7,127 nt of DNA from Alphaproteobacteria bacterium (GCA_017307315.1 JAFKFF010000316.1:1-7127); one strand, 5' to 3'. Positions 1 through 5,901 are shown, numbered from the stretch's first letter. Numbers and translations: made by a program. Notes: a model not told the origin generated them from the sequence alone.

Positions 1-102
1 AATGTGGTCGTGTTCGGCAGCCACAACACGACGGTGGTGGATTCCAGCCAGATCAACAACGGCAACCAGACCGCAACCGCGGCGCTGAACGCCAGGAATT
101 GA
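1..102 (+). CDS. hfaA: HfaA-like holdfast anchor subunit (3' end only)
   Basis: Only the last 33 codons are present; the frame is open from base 1 and ends with TGA at 100-102. The translated tail is rich in N, Q, T, S and V (it contains VDSSQINNGNQTATAALN), the composition and spacing of a curlin-type beta strand-turn repeat. In Caulobacter, HfaA is a small secreted curlin-like protein encoded just before hfaB and needed to hold the polysaccharide holdfast on the cell; the same order here, with hfaB starting 10 nt after the stop, is the main reason for the name. The start, signal peptide and promoter lie outside the window. It could also be another curlin/CsgA-CsgB-type subunit. Confidence 0.65.
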   Translation, partial: NVVVFGSHNTTVVDSSQINNGNQTATAALNARN

Positions 103-112
103 AGAAGCTCCC

Positions 113-1153
113 ATGACGGCGCGCGGACGCAGACATCTTCTGAGACCCCTGGCGGTTATCCTCGCCGGATTGGCGCTCCAAGGCTGCATCAGCCCCTCCG
201 CCGATTCCATCGGCCGCTACACATCGCCCATCGGCGGCTCGCCGGTGATTTCCAACGAGACGCCTTATTCGGCGGCCTTGCGCTGCATGTCGGGCATCGT
301 CGGCCAGCATCCGGTGCGCATCGCCATCGGCCAGATCGCGGATTATACCGGCAAGATCGAAGCCGACGGGTCGGGCCGCAAGGTGACCGCGGGCGCCGCC
401 CTGATGGCGATGACCGCCTTTTCCAAATCCGGCGTCCACATGGTCGAGCGTTTCGACACCTCCGTTGCCGAACTGGAACTGAAATACGCCAACAACAAGC
501 TGATCGGCGACGACAAGAACCCGAATGACGGCGACTTCCGCAAGATCATGGCGGGCTCCATTCCCGGCTCCGATTATTACGTCGTGGGCGGCATCACCGA
601 GCTGAACTTCAACATCCGCTCCGAAAATGCCGGCGGCACCGGCGGCGGCACCGCCACCAACGCCACCACCGGAACCCTGGGCGGGGCGATGTATGTGATG
701 AATGTCGGCCTGGATTTGCGGCTGGTGAATACCAGCACGCTCGAGGTTGCCGACGTGATCTCCTACCAGAAACAGATCATCGGCCGGCAGATTTCGGCCG
801 GCGTGTTCGACTTCCTGGGCACCAACTTCTTCGACATCAGCGCCGGCGAAAGCGCGCTGGAGCCGATCCAGCTGGCGGTGCGCTCCGTGATCGAGCGCGC
901 GGCGCTGGAAATGATCACCCGCATCTACCGCATCCCGCCGGGCAGCGTCTGCGGCGCTACCCTCAATTCCGCCAACGATCCCTTGAGCGATCGTCCCTAT
1001 CCATACCCCTATCAGGCTTCGAACCAGCCCGGTCCCGCCTATCGCCCCACCGCCTACTCGATGGAGAACAGCAATGAAGCGCGTCAGAACCCTTATCGCG
1101 GCTACAGCGGCAGCGACGCTGTCGGCGACGTTCGCCTGCGCGGGCGGTACTAG
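113..1153 (+). CDS. hfaB: HfaB, CsgG-family outer-membrane secretion lipoprotein for holdfast anchoring
   Basis: 346 residues. The N-terminus is a lipoprotein signal: RGRRHLLRP, a hydrophobic stretch, then lipobox L22-Q23-G24-C25, so C25 is the likely lipidated cysteine. Residues about 45-275 match the CsgG/HfaB fold: a VVGGITELNF strand (157-166), a Gly/Thr/Asn-rich turn (174-190) between strands that would form the membrane barrel, and the RQISAGVFDFL element (226-236) that CsgG also has. CsgG forms an oligomeric outer-membrane pore for curli; HfaB plays the matching role for HfaA and HfaD in Caulobacter. C58 and C280 could pair. The tail (about 290-346) is Pro/Tyr/Asn-rich, probably disordered, and its last 26 codons are shared out of frame with hfaD. 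The ATG follows the upstream stop by 10 nt, with a purine-rich GAAGAAG as ribosome site. The family is sure; the HfaB name rests on sequence plus neighbours. Confidence 0.93.
   Translation: MTARGRRHLLRPLAVILAGLALQGCISPSADSIGRYTSPIGGSPVISNETPYSAALRCMSGIVGQHPVRIAIGQIADYTGKIEADGSGRKVTAGAALMAMTAFSKSGVHMVERFDTSVAELELKYANNKLIGDDKNPNDGDFRKIMAGSIPGSDYYVVGGITELNFNIRSENAGGTGGGTATNATTGTLGGAMYVMNVGLDLRLVNTSTLEVADVISYQKQIIGRQISAGVFDFLGTNFFDISAGESALEPIQLAVRSVIERAALEMITRIYRIPPGSVCGATLNSANDPLSDRPYPYPYQASNQPGPAYRPTAYSMENSNEARQNPYRGYSGSDAVGDVRLRGRY
1063..1066 (+). promoter_or_regulatory. Ribosome binding site of hfaD inside hfaB
   Basis: GGAG, 7 nt before the ATG at 1074. It lies within the hfaB coding region and is the best Shine-Dalgarno match near that start. 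It supports beginning hfaD here, although this produces an 80-nt overlap with hfaB. Confidence 0.75.
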
Positions 1154-1736
1154 CCAGGCCGGCAGCAATATCATCAACGGCCAGATCAACCTTCAGTCGC
1201 AATTCTCGAATCTGAGCGGCAATGTCGATGGCGTTGCGGGCGACGCGGTGGCGCAGAGCAACGCGGCCGGCAACATGATCGACATCGTCACCATGAATAA
1301 CACCAAGGTTTGGAACAGCCAGGTCGTGGGCCCAGGCTCGGCCATCGACAGCAATGTGAACGTCAACATGTCGAACATCTGGGGCTCGGCGGGCGTAAGC
1401 AGCCAGGCGATCTGCAACGGCGCCAGCGTCTCGACCGATCCGACTTTGACCTCGGTCAATTCCTATCAGCGCTGCGATTCCTCCGACCCCTCGACCTCGA
1501 TCAAGACCAATATCGGCGGGGTCGGCGGCGATGCGGTGGTGCAGAGCCTTGCCGTCGCCAACAGCTTCGAGGCCGACACCAATGCGCGCAACATGCCGAT
1601 CGTCTCCAAGCAGATCAACAATTCGCTGACCACTTCGACCGTGCACGCCAACGTCTCCGACATCGGCGGCGCGACGGCGCTGACGTCCAGCGCCATCGGC
1701 AACACGGGGCAGATCATACATTATGGGGTTCATTAA
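1074..1736 (+). CDS. hfaD: HfaD-like secreted holdfast anchor protein (short form)
   Basis: 220 residues. Residues 1-23 form a Sec signal peptide (MKRVR, an Ala-rich core, and a likely cut after A21-C22-A23), so the product is exported. The mature part is rich in N, S, V, G and A and is made of two related blocks, about 50-118 and 146-213, each opening with N-[VI]-x-G-V-x-G-D-A-V-x-Q-S. Such repeats suggest a stacked-strand surface protein. In Caulobacter, HfaD is an outer-membrane-associated anchor that depends on HfaB; gene order and composition fit. From memory, the Caulobacter protein is considerably longer, so this may be a compact version. C114 and C134 might form a disulfide. The start is fixed by the GGAG site and by the signal peptide, which is encoded entirely inside the hfaB overlap. 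It ends just before a cluster of hairpins. Confidence 0.8.
   Translation: MKRVRTLIAATAAATLSATFACAGGTSQAGSNIINGQINLQSQFSNLSGNVDGVAGDAVAQSNAAGNMIDIVTMNNTKVWNSQVVGPGSAIDSNVNVNMSNIWGSAGVSSQAICNGASVSTDPTLTSVNSYQRCDSSDPSTSIKTNIGGVGGDAVVQSLAVANSFEADTNARNMPIVSKQINNSLTTSTVHANVSDIGGATALTSSAIGNTGQIIHYGVH
1221..1427 (+). repeat. HfaD internal repeat, copy 1
   Basis: Codes for about residues 50-118 of the HfaD-like protein. It opens with NVDGVAGDAVAQS and ends near SSQAICNGASV. It pairs with the second copy at 1509-1712, most clearly over its first 13 residues. The edges are approximate because the similarity weakens in the middle. Confidence 0.65.
1509..1712 (+). repeat. HfaD internal repeat, copy 2
   Basis: Codes for about residues 146-213. 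It opens with NIGGVGGDAVVQS and ends near SSAIGNTGQI, matching the SSQAICNGASV end of copy 1. The two copies are separated by a linker of about 27 residues containing C134 and many Ser/Asp/Pro. Confidence 0.65.
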
Positions 1737-1746
1737 AACCCCCATC

Positions 1747-1777
1747 TGTCTTCCTCAGGACAAGCCTTCGGAAGACA
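1747..1777 (+). other. Hairpin 1 after hfaD
   Basis: TGTCTTCC (1747-1754) pairs perfectly with GGAAGACA (1770-1777). Inside, a 2x2 mismatch is followed by AGG/CCT around the loop ACAAG. There is no T-tract after it, so alone it is not a terminator. Its right arm can instead pair with the left arm of the next hairpin. Confidence 0.7.
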
Positions 1778-1812
1778 TCTTCCCCCGTCAGGCCTTCGGC
1801 CACGGGGGAAGA
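1778..1812 (+). other. Hairpin 2 after hfaD (long GC-rich stem)
   Basis: TCTTCCCCCGT (1778-1788) pairs perfectly with ACGGGGGAAGA (1802-1812). A two-base bulge (CA, 1789-1790) is followed by GGCC-TTC-GGCC, giving about 15 base pairs. It starts on the base after hairpin 1. It lacks a U-tract on either strand, so a role in 3' end protection, pausing or alternative folding is more likely than plain intrinsic termination. Confidence 0.8.
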
Positions 1813-1820
1813 AAGCCGGA

Positions 1821-1847
1821 GCCAAGGCGCGCTGCCCTGGCGTTTTT
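1821..1847 (+). terminator. Rho-independent terminator downstream of hfaD
   Basis: GCCAAGGC (1821-1828) pairs with GCCCTGGC (1834-1841), with one A-C mismatch and the loop GCGCT. The stem is followed by G and then TTTTT (1843-1847). It would end the hfa transcript 85 to 111 nt after the hfaD stop, while leaving only 26 nt before the oxygenase ATG. Confidence 0.7.
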
Positions 1848-1849
1848 AA

Positions 1850-1870
1850 GCTGGAAATAGTATTTCCAGC
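1850..1870. promoter_or_regulatory. 21-nt palindrome directly before the oxygenase start
   Basis: GCTGGAAATA (1850-1859) and TATTTCCAGC (1861-1870) are perfect inverted copies around a single G. The site ends 3 nt before the ATG at 1874. It could be an operator for a dimeric regulator. As RNA it could be a hairpin hiding the only purine-rich stretch upstream of that start (GGAAA, 1853-1857). The symmetry is seen directly; the function is inferred. Confidence 0.6.
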
Positions 1871-1873
1871 GCC

Positions 1874-2521
1874 ATGTCCGCCCTGCCGATCGATCTCGAC
1901 GCCTTCGAAGCCACGCCGCTGACGCGCGAGCCTTTTCCTTTTCTGATGGTGCCGCAATTCGTCCGCCGGGATGCGATGGGCGCAATCAACGCGGATTATC
2001 CGCTGGTCACCCATCCCGGTTCCTTCCCGCTGCCCACCTTGAAATACGGCCCGGCTTTCGCCGATTTGATGACGGCGATCCAGGGGCCGGAATTCACCCG
2101 GGCGGTGGAAAAAAAACTCGGCGTCGATCTCAAGGGCCGCCCCACCATGGTGACGGCGCGGGGCGTCTCGGCGGCGCGCGACGGGCAGATTCACACCGAC
2201 AGCCGCACCAAGCTGATCACGGTGCTGATCTATATGAACAATGCCTGGGAAGCGAAGACCGGCCGCTTGCGCCTGTTGCGCGGTCCGCACGATCTGGAAG
2301 ACGTGATCGCCGAAGTGCCGCCCGACGAAGGCACGCTTCTGATCTTCAAGAACGAACCCAATGCCTGGCACGGCTTTCACGCCTTCGAAGGCCCGCGCCG
2401 CGTCATTCAACTGAACTGGGTGACCGACCAGGGTGTGGTGAGGCGCGAACAGACCCGCCACAAGGTCAGCGCGTTCTTCAAGAGATTGCGCGGTAAGGGA
2501 CCTGGCTCATCGCGGATGTAG
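1874..2521 (+). CDS. 2-oxoglutarate/Fe(II)-dependent oxygenase family protein
   Basis: 215 residues, with no signal peptide or membrane segment, so cytoplasmic. The iron-binding triad is visible: H107-T-D109 in QIHTDSRTKLITVLIYMN, and the distal histidine in NAWHGFHAFEGPRRVIQLNW (most likely H166). R176, ten residues later, fits the arginine that binds the 2-oxoglutarate carboxylate. G130-R-L-R-L follows the usual position of the second core strand. The family hydroxylates protein or small-molecule substrates while splitting 2-oxoglutarate to succinate and CO2; the substrate here is unknown. The start is chosen because residues 10-30 match the usual N-terminal entry of the fold. No good Shine-Dalgarno precedes it; a palindrome does. 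An A8 run encodes E79-K80-K81. The 3' end overlaps epmB, on the opposite strand, by 44 nt. It follows the hfa cluster on the same strand but behind a terminator. Confidence 0.85.
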   Translation: MSALPIDLDAFEATPLTREPFPFLMVPQFVRRDAMGAINADYPLVTHPGSFPLPTLKYGPAFADLMTAIQGPEFTRAVEKKLGVDLKGRPTMVTARGVSAARDGQIHTDSRTKLITVLIYMNNAWEAKTGRLRLLRGPHDLEDVIAEVPPDEGTLLIFKNEPNAWHGFHAFEGPRRVIQLNWVTDQGVVRREQTRHKVSAFFKRLRGKGPGSSRM

Positions 2522-3488
2522 GCGGATAGGCGTGCCAGTTTCCCGCGAAATCGCGGATACGATGGCCTGCTGCGGTCTTCTCCACATTCGCGGAATCCAG
2601 AACGACTTTGCCGAACCCGCCCGGCAGATCGAGCACGTAAGTCGGCTGCGCCAGCCCTGACATCCGCGCGCGCAATTCCCGCGTCAGTGCCAAGCCTTCC
2701 TCGATCCCCAACCGGAAATGCGACGTGCCGCGCGCCAGATCCGGGTGATGCAGGTAATAGGGCTTGATCCCCGCTTCGACGAAACCGCGCATCAAGGCTT
2801 CCAAAGTTTCGGCATCGTCGTTCACGCCTTTGAGCAGAACGCTTTGGCTCACCAGCGCGATGCCGGCCTCCGCCATGCGGCCGGCGGCGCGGCGCGCCGC
2901 ATCGGTCAACTCGCGCGGATGATTGGCATGGATCGCCACCCAGCTGGTCAGTCCCGGCTGGGTCAGGGCCGCGATCAAATCGTCCGTTACCCGCTCGGGC
3001 TCCACCACCGGCACGCGGGTGTGCCAGCGCACGATCTTCACATGCCCCGCCTCGGCCAGCGCCTCGGTGATCTGGCGCATGCGGCGCGGACTTAAGATAA
3101 AGGGATCGCCGCCGGTGAGAATCACTTCCCAGATTTCCGGGCGGCTTTTTATGTAGGCCAGCGCCGCCGCCAGTTCGGCCGGTGACAGGGGATCGGCTTT
3201 TCCCGGCCCCACCATCTCGCGGCGAAAACAGAAGCGGCAATAGACCGGGCAGCTGGTCACCGCCTTCAGCAGCACGCGGTCCCTGTGGCGATGGACGACG
3301 CCTTTGACGGGCGAGTGGGCCTCGTCGGCGATGGGATCGGCCAGTTCGTCCGCCGTCACGGTCAGTTCGGCCACATCCGGCAGGAACTGGCGCGCGATGG
3401 GATCGGCGGGATCGGCGGGATCGATCAAGGTGCGGACATGCGGCGAGACCGCCACCGCGTATCTCTTCGCGACATCTTGAAGGGTCAC
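2478..3488 (-). CDS. epmB: EpmB, EF-P lysine 2,3-aminomutase (radical SAM)
   Basis: 336 residues, about the length of known EpmB. It converts (S)-lysine to (R)-beta-lysine, used by EpmA to modify EF-P. The radical SAM cluster motif is C80-x3-C84-x2-C87 (CPVYCRFC). LTGGDPF (124-130) is the SAM-binding GGD-type segment. LPGGFGKVVLDS (288-299) carries K294, the expected PLP lysine of the KamA family. PYYLHHPDLARGTSHFR (243-259) is the substrate/PLP loop. The short length, without the long KamA extensions, and a neighbouring epmA favour EpmB over a catabolic KamA. Start is GTG (3488-3486); the sequence GTGA places it across the stop of the preceding fsr gene, so translation is probably coupled. 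It is the last gene of the epmA-fsr-epmB unit. Its end overlaps the oppositely oriented oxygenase gene. Confidence 0.93.
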   Translation of the reverse strand: MTLQDVAKRYAVAVSPHVRTLIDPADPADPIARQFLPDVAELTVTADELADPIADEAHSPVKGVVHRHRDRVLLKAVTSCPVYCRFCFRREMVGPGKADPLSPAELAAALAYIKSRPEIWEVILTGGDPFILSPRRMRQITEALAEAGHVKIVRWHTRVPVVEPERVTDDLIAALTQPGLTSWVAIHANHPRELTDAARRAAGRMAEAGIALVSQSVLLKGVNDDAETLEALMRGFVEAGIKPYYLHHPDLARGTSHFRLGIEEGLALTRELRARMSGLAQPTYVLDLPGGFGKVVLDSANVEKTAAGHRIRDFAGNWHAYPPTSAMSQVPYRAIS

Positions 3489-4717
3489 GGCTCCGGGTCC
3501 ACCACCGGAAGGGGCGCCGGTTTGTGGCTGACCAGATTGGGCAGGAACGCCGTCAGCAACCCGATCGCCGGCAGGACCGAACAGACTTTGTAGACAAAAT
3601 CGATGCTGGTGAGATCGGCCAGCCAGCCCAGCACGGCGGCGCCGATGCCGCCCATGCCAAAGGAAAAGCCGAAGAACAGCCCCGAGATCATGCCGACGCG
3701 TCCGGGCAGCAATTCCTGGGCATAGACCACGATGGCGGGAAAGGCCGAGGCCAGCACCATGCCGATGATCACCGACAGAACACTGGTCCAGAACAGATTG
3801 GCATAAGGCAGGGCAAGCGTGAAAGGCAGGATGCCCAGGATCGACAGCCAGATCACATATTTGCGGCCGAAGCGGTCGCCCAGAGGCCCGCCCGCCAGGG
3901 TGCCCGCCGCCACCGCCGCCAGGAAGATGAACAGATGCACCTGCGCGGTCTGCACCGACACGTGGAAAGTGTGGATCAGATAGAAGGTGTAATAGCTGGT
4001 GATGCTGGCGAGATAAAAATATTTGGAGAAGATCAGCAGCAGCAGGATGACCATCGAGGTCACGATCTTGCCCCGCGGCAAGCCGTGATCTTCATGCGCC
4101 CGCGCGCTGCGCATCCGCGCCAGGCCGTGATGCTTGTACCAGGTGCCCACGTTATAGAGAATCAGGATGCCCAGGAGCGCCAGCGCCCCCGCCCAGGCGA
4201 CGCTGTGCTGCCCATACACCGCCACCAGCGCGGCGGCGAGCAGCGGCCCGATCGCCGATCCGGTATTGCCGCCGACCTGAAACAGCGACTGCGCCAGGCC
4301 ATGACGTCCACCGGAAGCCATGCGCGCGACGCGGCTGGATTCGGGATGAAAGACCGCCGAGCCCACGCCGATCAGCATCACCGACAACAGGATCACGGCA
4401 TAGGAATTGGCGATGCTGAGAACCAGCAACCCGACCAGGGTGGCGATCATGCCGGTCGCCAGCGAATAGGGACGCGGCTTCAGGTCGGACACATATCCCA
4501 CCGCCGGCTGCAGCAGCGAGGCGGTGATCTGGTTGACCAGGGTGATGACGCCGATCTGGGCGAAGCTGAGATGAAAATCCGCCTTCAGGTTGGGATAGAT
4601 CGCCGGGATCAGCGACTGCATCATGTCGTTCAGCAGATGGCTGAAGGCGATGGCGAACAGCACCGCGAAGGTGGTGGTGTGGGCGGTCTGGCGGACGCTG
4701 GCGGCCGTGTCGGTCAT
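3485..4717 (-). CDS. fsr: Fsr-like MFS exporter (fosmidomycin resistance family)
   Basis: 410 residues from the chosen ATG, with about 12 hydrophobic segments and a charged central loop (about 193-218). Several blocks recall E. coli Fsr closely: HLLNDMMQSLIPAIYP (27-42), the HPESSRVARMASGGRHGLAQ block (124-143), SLFQVGGNTGSAIGPLLAA, SKYFYLASITSYYTFYL and QELLPGRVGMISGLFFGF. GPLGDRFGRK (277-286) is an MFS motif A copy. Fsr is an inner-membrane proton-driven exporter known for fosmidomycin resistance; the natural substrate is unclear. Start: the ATG at 4717 gives the N-terminus most like the family but has no clear ribosome site. The in-frame ATG at 4744 (AGGGGGTGG upstream) and GTG at 4768 (GAAGGG upstream) would add 9 or 17 residues. 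The gene sits 64 nt after epmA and overlaps epmB by 4 nt, so it is very likely cotranscribed with both. Confidence 0.88.
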   Translation of the reverse strand: MTDTAASVRQTAHTTTFAVLFAIAFSHLLNDMMQSLIPAIYPNLKADFHLSFAQIGVITLVNQITASLLQPAVGYVSDLKPRPYSLATGMIATLVGLLVLSIANSYAVILLSVMLIGVGSAVFHPESSRVARMASGGRHGLAQSLFQVGGNTGSAIGPLLAAALVAVYGQHSVAWAGALALLGILILYNVGTWYKHHGLARMRSARAHEDHGLPRGKIVTSMVILLLLIFSKYFYLASITSYYTFYLIHTFHVSVQTAQVHLFIFLAAVAAGTLAGGPLGDRFGRKYVIWLSILGILPFTLALPYANLFWTSVLSVIIGMVLASAFPAIVVYAQELLPGRVGMISGLFFGFSFGMGGIGAAVLGWLADLTSIDFVYKVCSVLPAIGLLTAFLPNLVSHKPAPLPVVDPEP

Positions 4718-4781
4718 GACGGCGGGGAAAATGCCGCGCGGCATGCGATTTGGCCACCCCCTGGGCACGCAAACCGGCCCT

Positions 4782-5819
4782 TCAGGGATCGGGGGGCAGC
4801 GGGGTCCACAGCACGTCGTCGATCCGGGGCGCCCCTGTCGCCAGCATCACCAGCCGGTCGAAGCCAAGGGCGACCCCGGAAGCCGGCGGCATCTGTGCCA
4901 GGGCGGTCAGGAACTCCTCGTCCAGGGGATAGCGTTCGCCATGGACGCGCTGTTTTTCATCCATCTCGGCCTCGAAGCGGGCGCGCTGTTCCTCAGGATC
5001 GGTCAGTTCCCCGAAGCCGTTGGCCAGTTCGACCCCACAGGCATAAAGCTCGAACCGCTCCGACAGGCGGGGGTCGGACGGCTTGGGCCGGGCGAGGGCC
5101 GCCTCCTGGCGGGGATAGTCGGTCAGAAGCGTGAGCCGGCCCCGGCCCAGCCGGGGCTCGACCGACGCCGCCAGGACCCGCGAGAAAATATCCGACCAGC
5201 CATCGTCGTCCGCCACCGAAAACCCGGCTCGCCGTGCCCGGGTCGCGAACATGTCCCGGTCGCCCATGCCGCGCGTGTCCAGCATGTCCAGAAGCTCGAT
5301 GCCGGCATGGATGCGGAAAGCGTCGGCGACGCTCAACCGTTCCATCTCGGCAAAGGGGTCGCAATCGTGGCCGCGATAGCGAAGAGCCCGTGTCCCCGCT
5401 ATCCGCGCCGCCTCGCGGACCAGCGCGGCCGTATCCGCCATGACCGCATCGACATCGGCGCCTGCGCGATACCATTCCAGCATGGTGAATTCGGGCGCAT
5501 GCAGCGCCGTGCGCTCGCGGTTCCGAAAAACGCGGGCGAATTCGAAGATCCGCGTCTCGCCCGCCGCCAGCAGCTTCTTGGCGGCGAATTCGGGAGAGGT
5601 GTGGAGATAAAGGGTCTGGGCGGCACCATCGGCCCGAATGCGGTCGGTCTTGAAGGCATGCAGATGGGCCTCGTTGCCGGGCGAGGCCGCCAGCGCCCCG
5701 CATTCCACCTCCATGAAATCCCGGCCCTCGAACCAGGCCCTGAGACCGGCCTTGATCCGGCCGCGAAGCGCCAGAAGCGGCCTGCGGTCGGCATGATTTT
5801 GGGCGTCCCACCAGGGCAT
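4782..5819 (-). CDS. epmA: EpmA, EF-P--(R)-beta-lysine ligase (LysRS-like, GenX/PoxA)
   Basis: 345 residues. It is a class II lysyl-tRNA synthetase catalytic domain without the N-terminal anticodon-binding OB domain; the protein starts directly at the catalytic fold, which separates EpmA from LysRS (about 500 residues). Motif 2 is FRNRERTALHAPEFTMLEWY (98-117) and motif 3 is GVALGFDRLVML (315-326). CGVELANGFGELTDPEEQ (261-278) is the substrate-binding strand typical of this family. It activates (R)-beta-lysine with ATP and attaches it to the conserved EF-P lysine. AAAGAG upstream of the ATG gives a plausible ribosome site. It is the first gene of the minus-strand unit with fsr and epmB and is divergent from efp, its own substrate gene, across 153 nt. 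Confidence 0.95.
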   Translation of the reverse strand: MPWWDAQNHADRRPLLALRGRIKAGLRAWFEGRDFMEVECGALAASPGNEAHLHAFKTDRIRADGAAQTLYLHTSPEFAAKKLLAAGETRIFEFARVFRNRERTALHAPEFTMLEWYRAGADVDAVMADTAALVREAARIAGTRALRYRGHDCDPFAEMERLSVADAFRIHAGIELLDMLDTRGMGDRDMFATRARRAGFSVADDDGWSDIFSRVLAASVEPRLGRGRLTLLTDYPRQEAALARPKPSDPRLSERFELYACGVELANGFGELTDPEEQRARFEAEMDEKQRVHGERYPLDEEFLTALAQMPPASGVALGFDRLVMLATGAPRIDDVLWTPLPPDP

Positions 5820-5841
5820 GTCTCGGCTCTTTCAGGGCGGC

Positions 5842-5870
5842 TTGGCCTTTTGACCCCCGCCTGCTAAAGA
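5842..5870 (+). promoter_or_regulatory. Candidate promoter for efp
   Basis: TTGGCCT (5842-5848) and GCTAAAGA (5863-5870) are separated by 14 nt. This resembles the housekeeping promoter described for Caulobacter (TTGACG-type -35, GCTANAWC -10, 10-14 nt spacer): the first six bases of the -10 fit and four of six in the -35. It predicts a leader of roughly 95 nt before the efp GTG. The match is suggestive only. Confidence 0.35.
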
Positions 5871-5893
5871 CCCCCGCAAATTCGACCACCCGC
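5852..5893 (+). repeat. Three C-rich direct repeats between epmA and efp
   Basis: GACCCCCGC occurs exactly at 5852-5860 and 5869-5877, and as GACCACCCGC at 5884-5893. Steps are 17 and 15 nt. They overlap the candidate -10 region and could be regulator sites or simply C-rich sequence. Confidence 0.45.
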
Positions 5894-5901
5894 TCTTGGC
5901 A

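Noticed and set aside
53..1189. Long open frame (378 codons) antisense to hfaA/hfaB
   Set aside because: Its product is low-complexity (Gly, Ala, His, Arg, Asp), as expected from the complement of GC-rich codons. It has no domain, and the opposite strand carries well-supported genes.
1835..1863. Promoter for the oxygenase gene with TAGTAT (1858-1863) as -10
   Set aside because: The -35 position at the right distance reads CCCTGG, which does not fit, and the element falls inside the palindrome.
1747..1870. CRISPR array or mobile-element ends in the repeat-rich gap
   Set aside because: The arms are inverted and short, with no regular spacers, target duplication or transposase nearby. RNA structure explains them better.
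1733..2461. 242-codon open frame antisense to the oxygenase gene
   Set aside because: It reads through the hairpin cluster and opposite the iron-binding motifs. No domain is seen, and its composition is that of a shadow frame.
4718..4768. Longer fsr starts at 4744 (ATG) and 4768 (GTG)
   Set aside because: Both have better ribosome sites than 4717, but the added residues (MPRGWPNRMPRGIFPAV) do not resemble Fsr N-termini. They are kept as alternatives, not as the main call.
3524..5134. 536-codon open frame antisense to fsr and epmA
   Set aside because: The product is mostly Gln, Arg, His, Asp and Gly without any motif. It covers two clear genes on the other strand and is a composition artefact.
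4782..5819. epmA as a true lysyl-tRNA synthetase gene
   Set aside because: The product lacks the N-terminal anticodon-binding domain, is only 345 residues, and lies beside epmB and efp.
4623..5867. 414-codon open frame antisense to epmA
   Set aside because: It mirrors the EpmA codons and shows no recognisable fold, while EpmA has all of its class II synthetase motifs.
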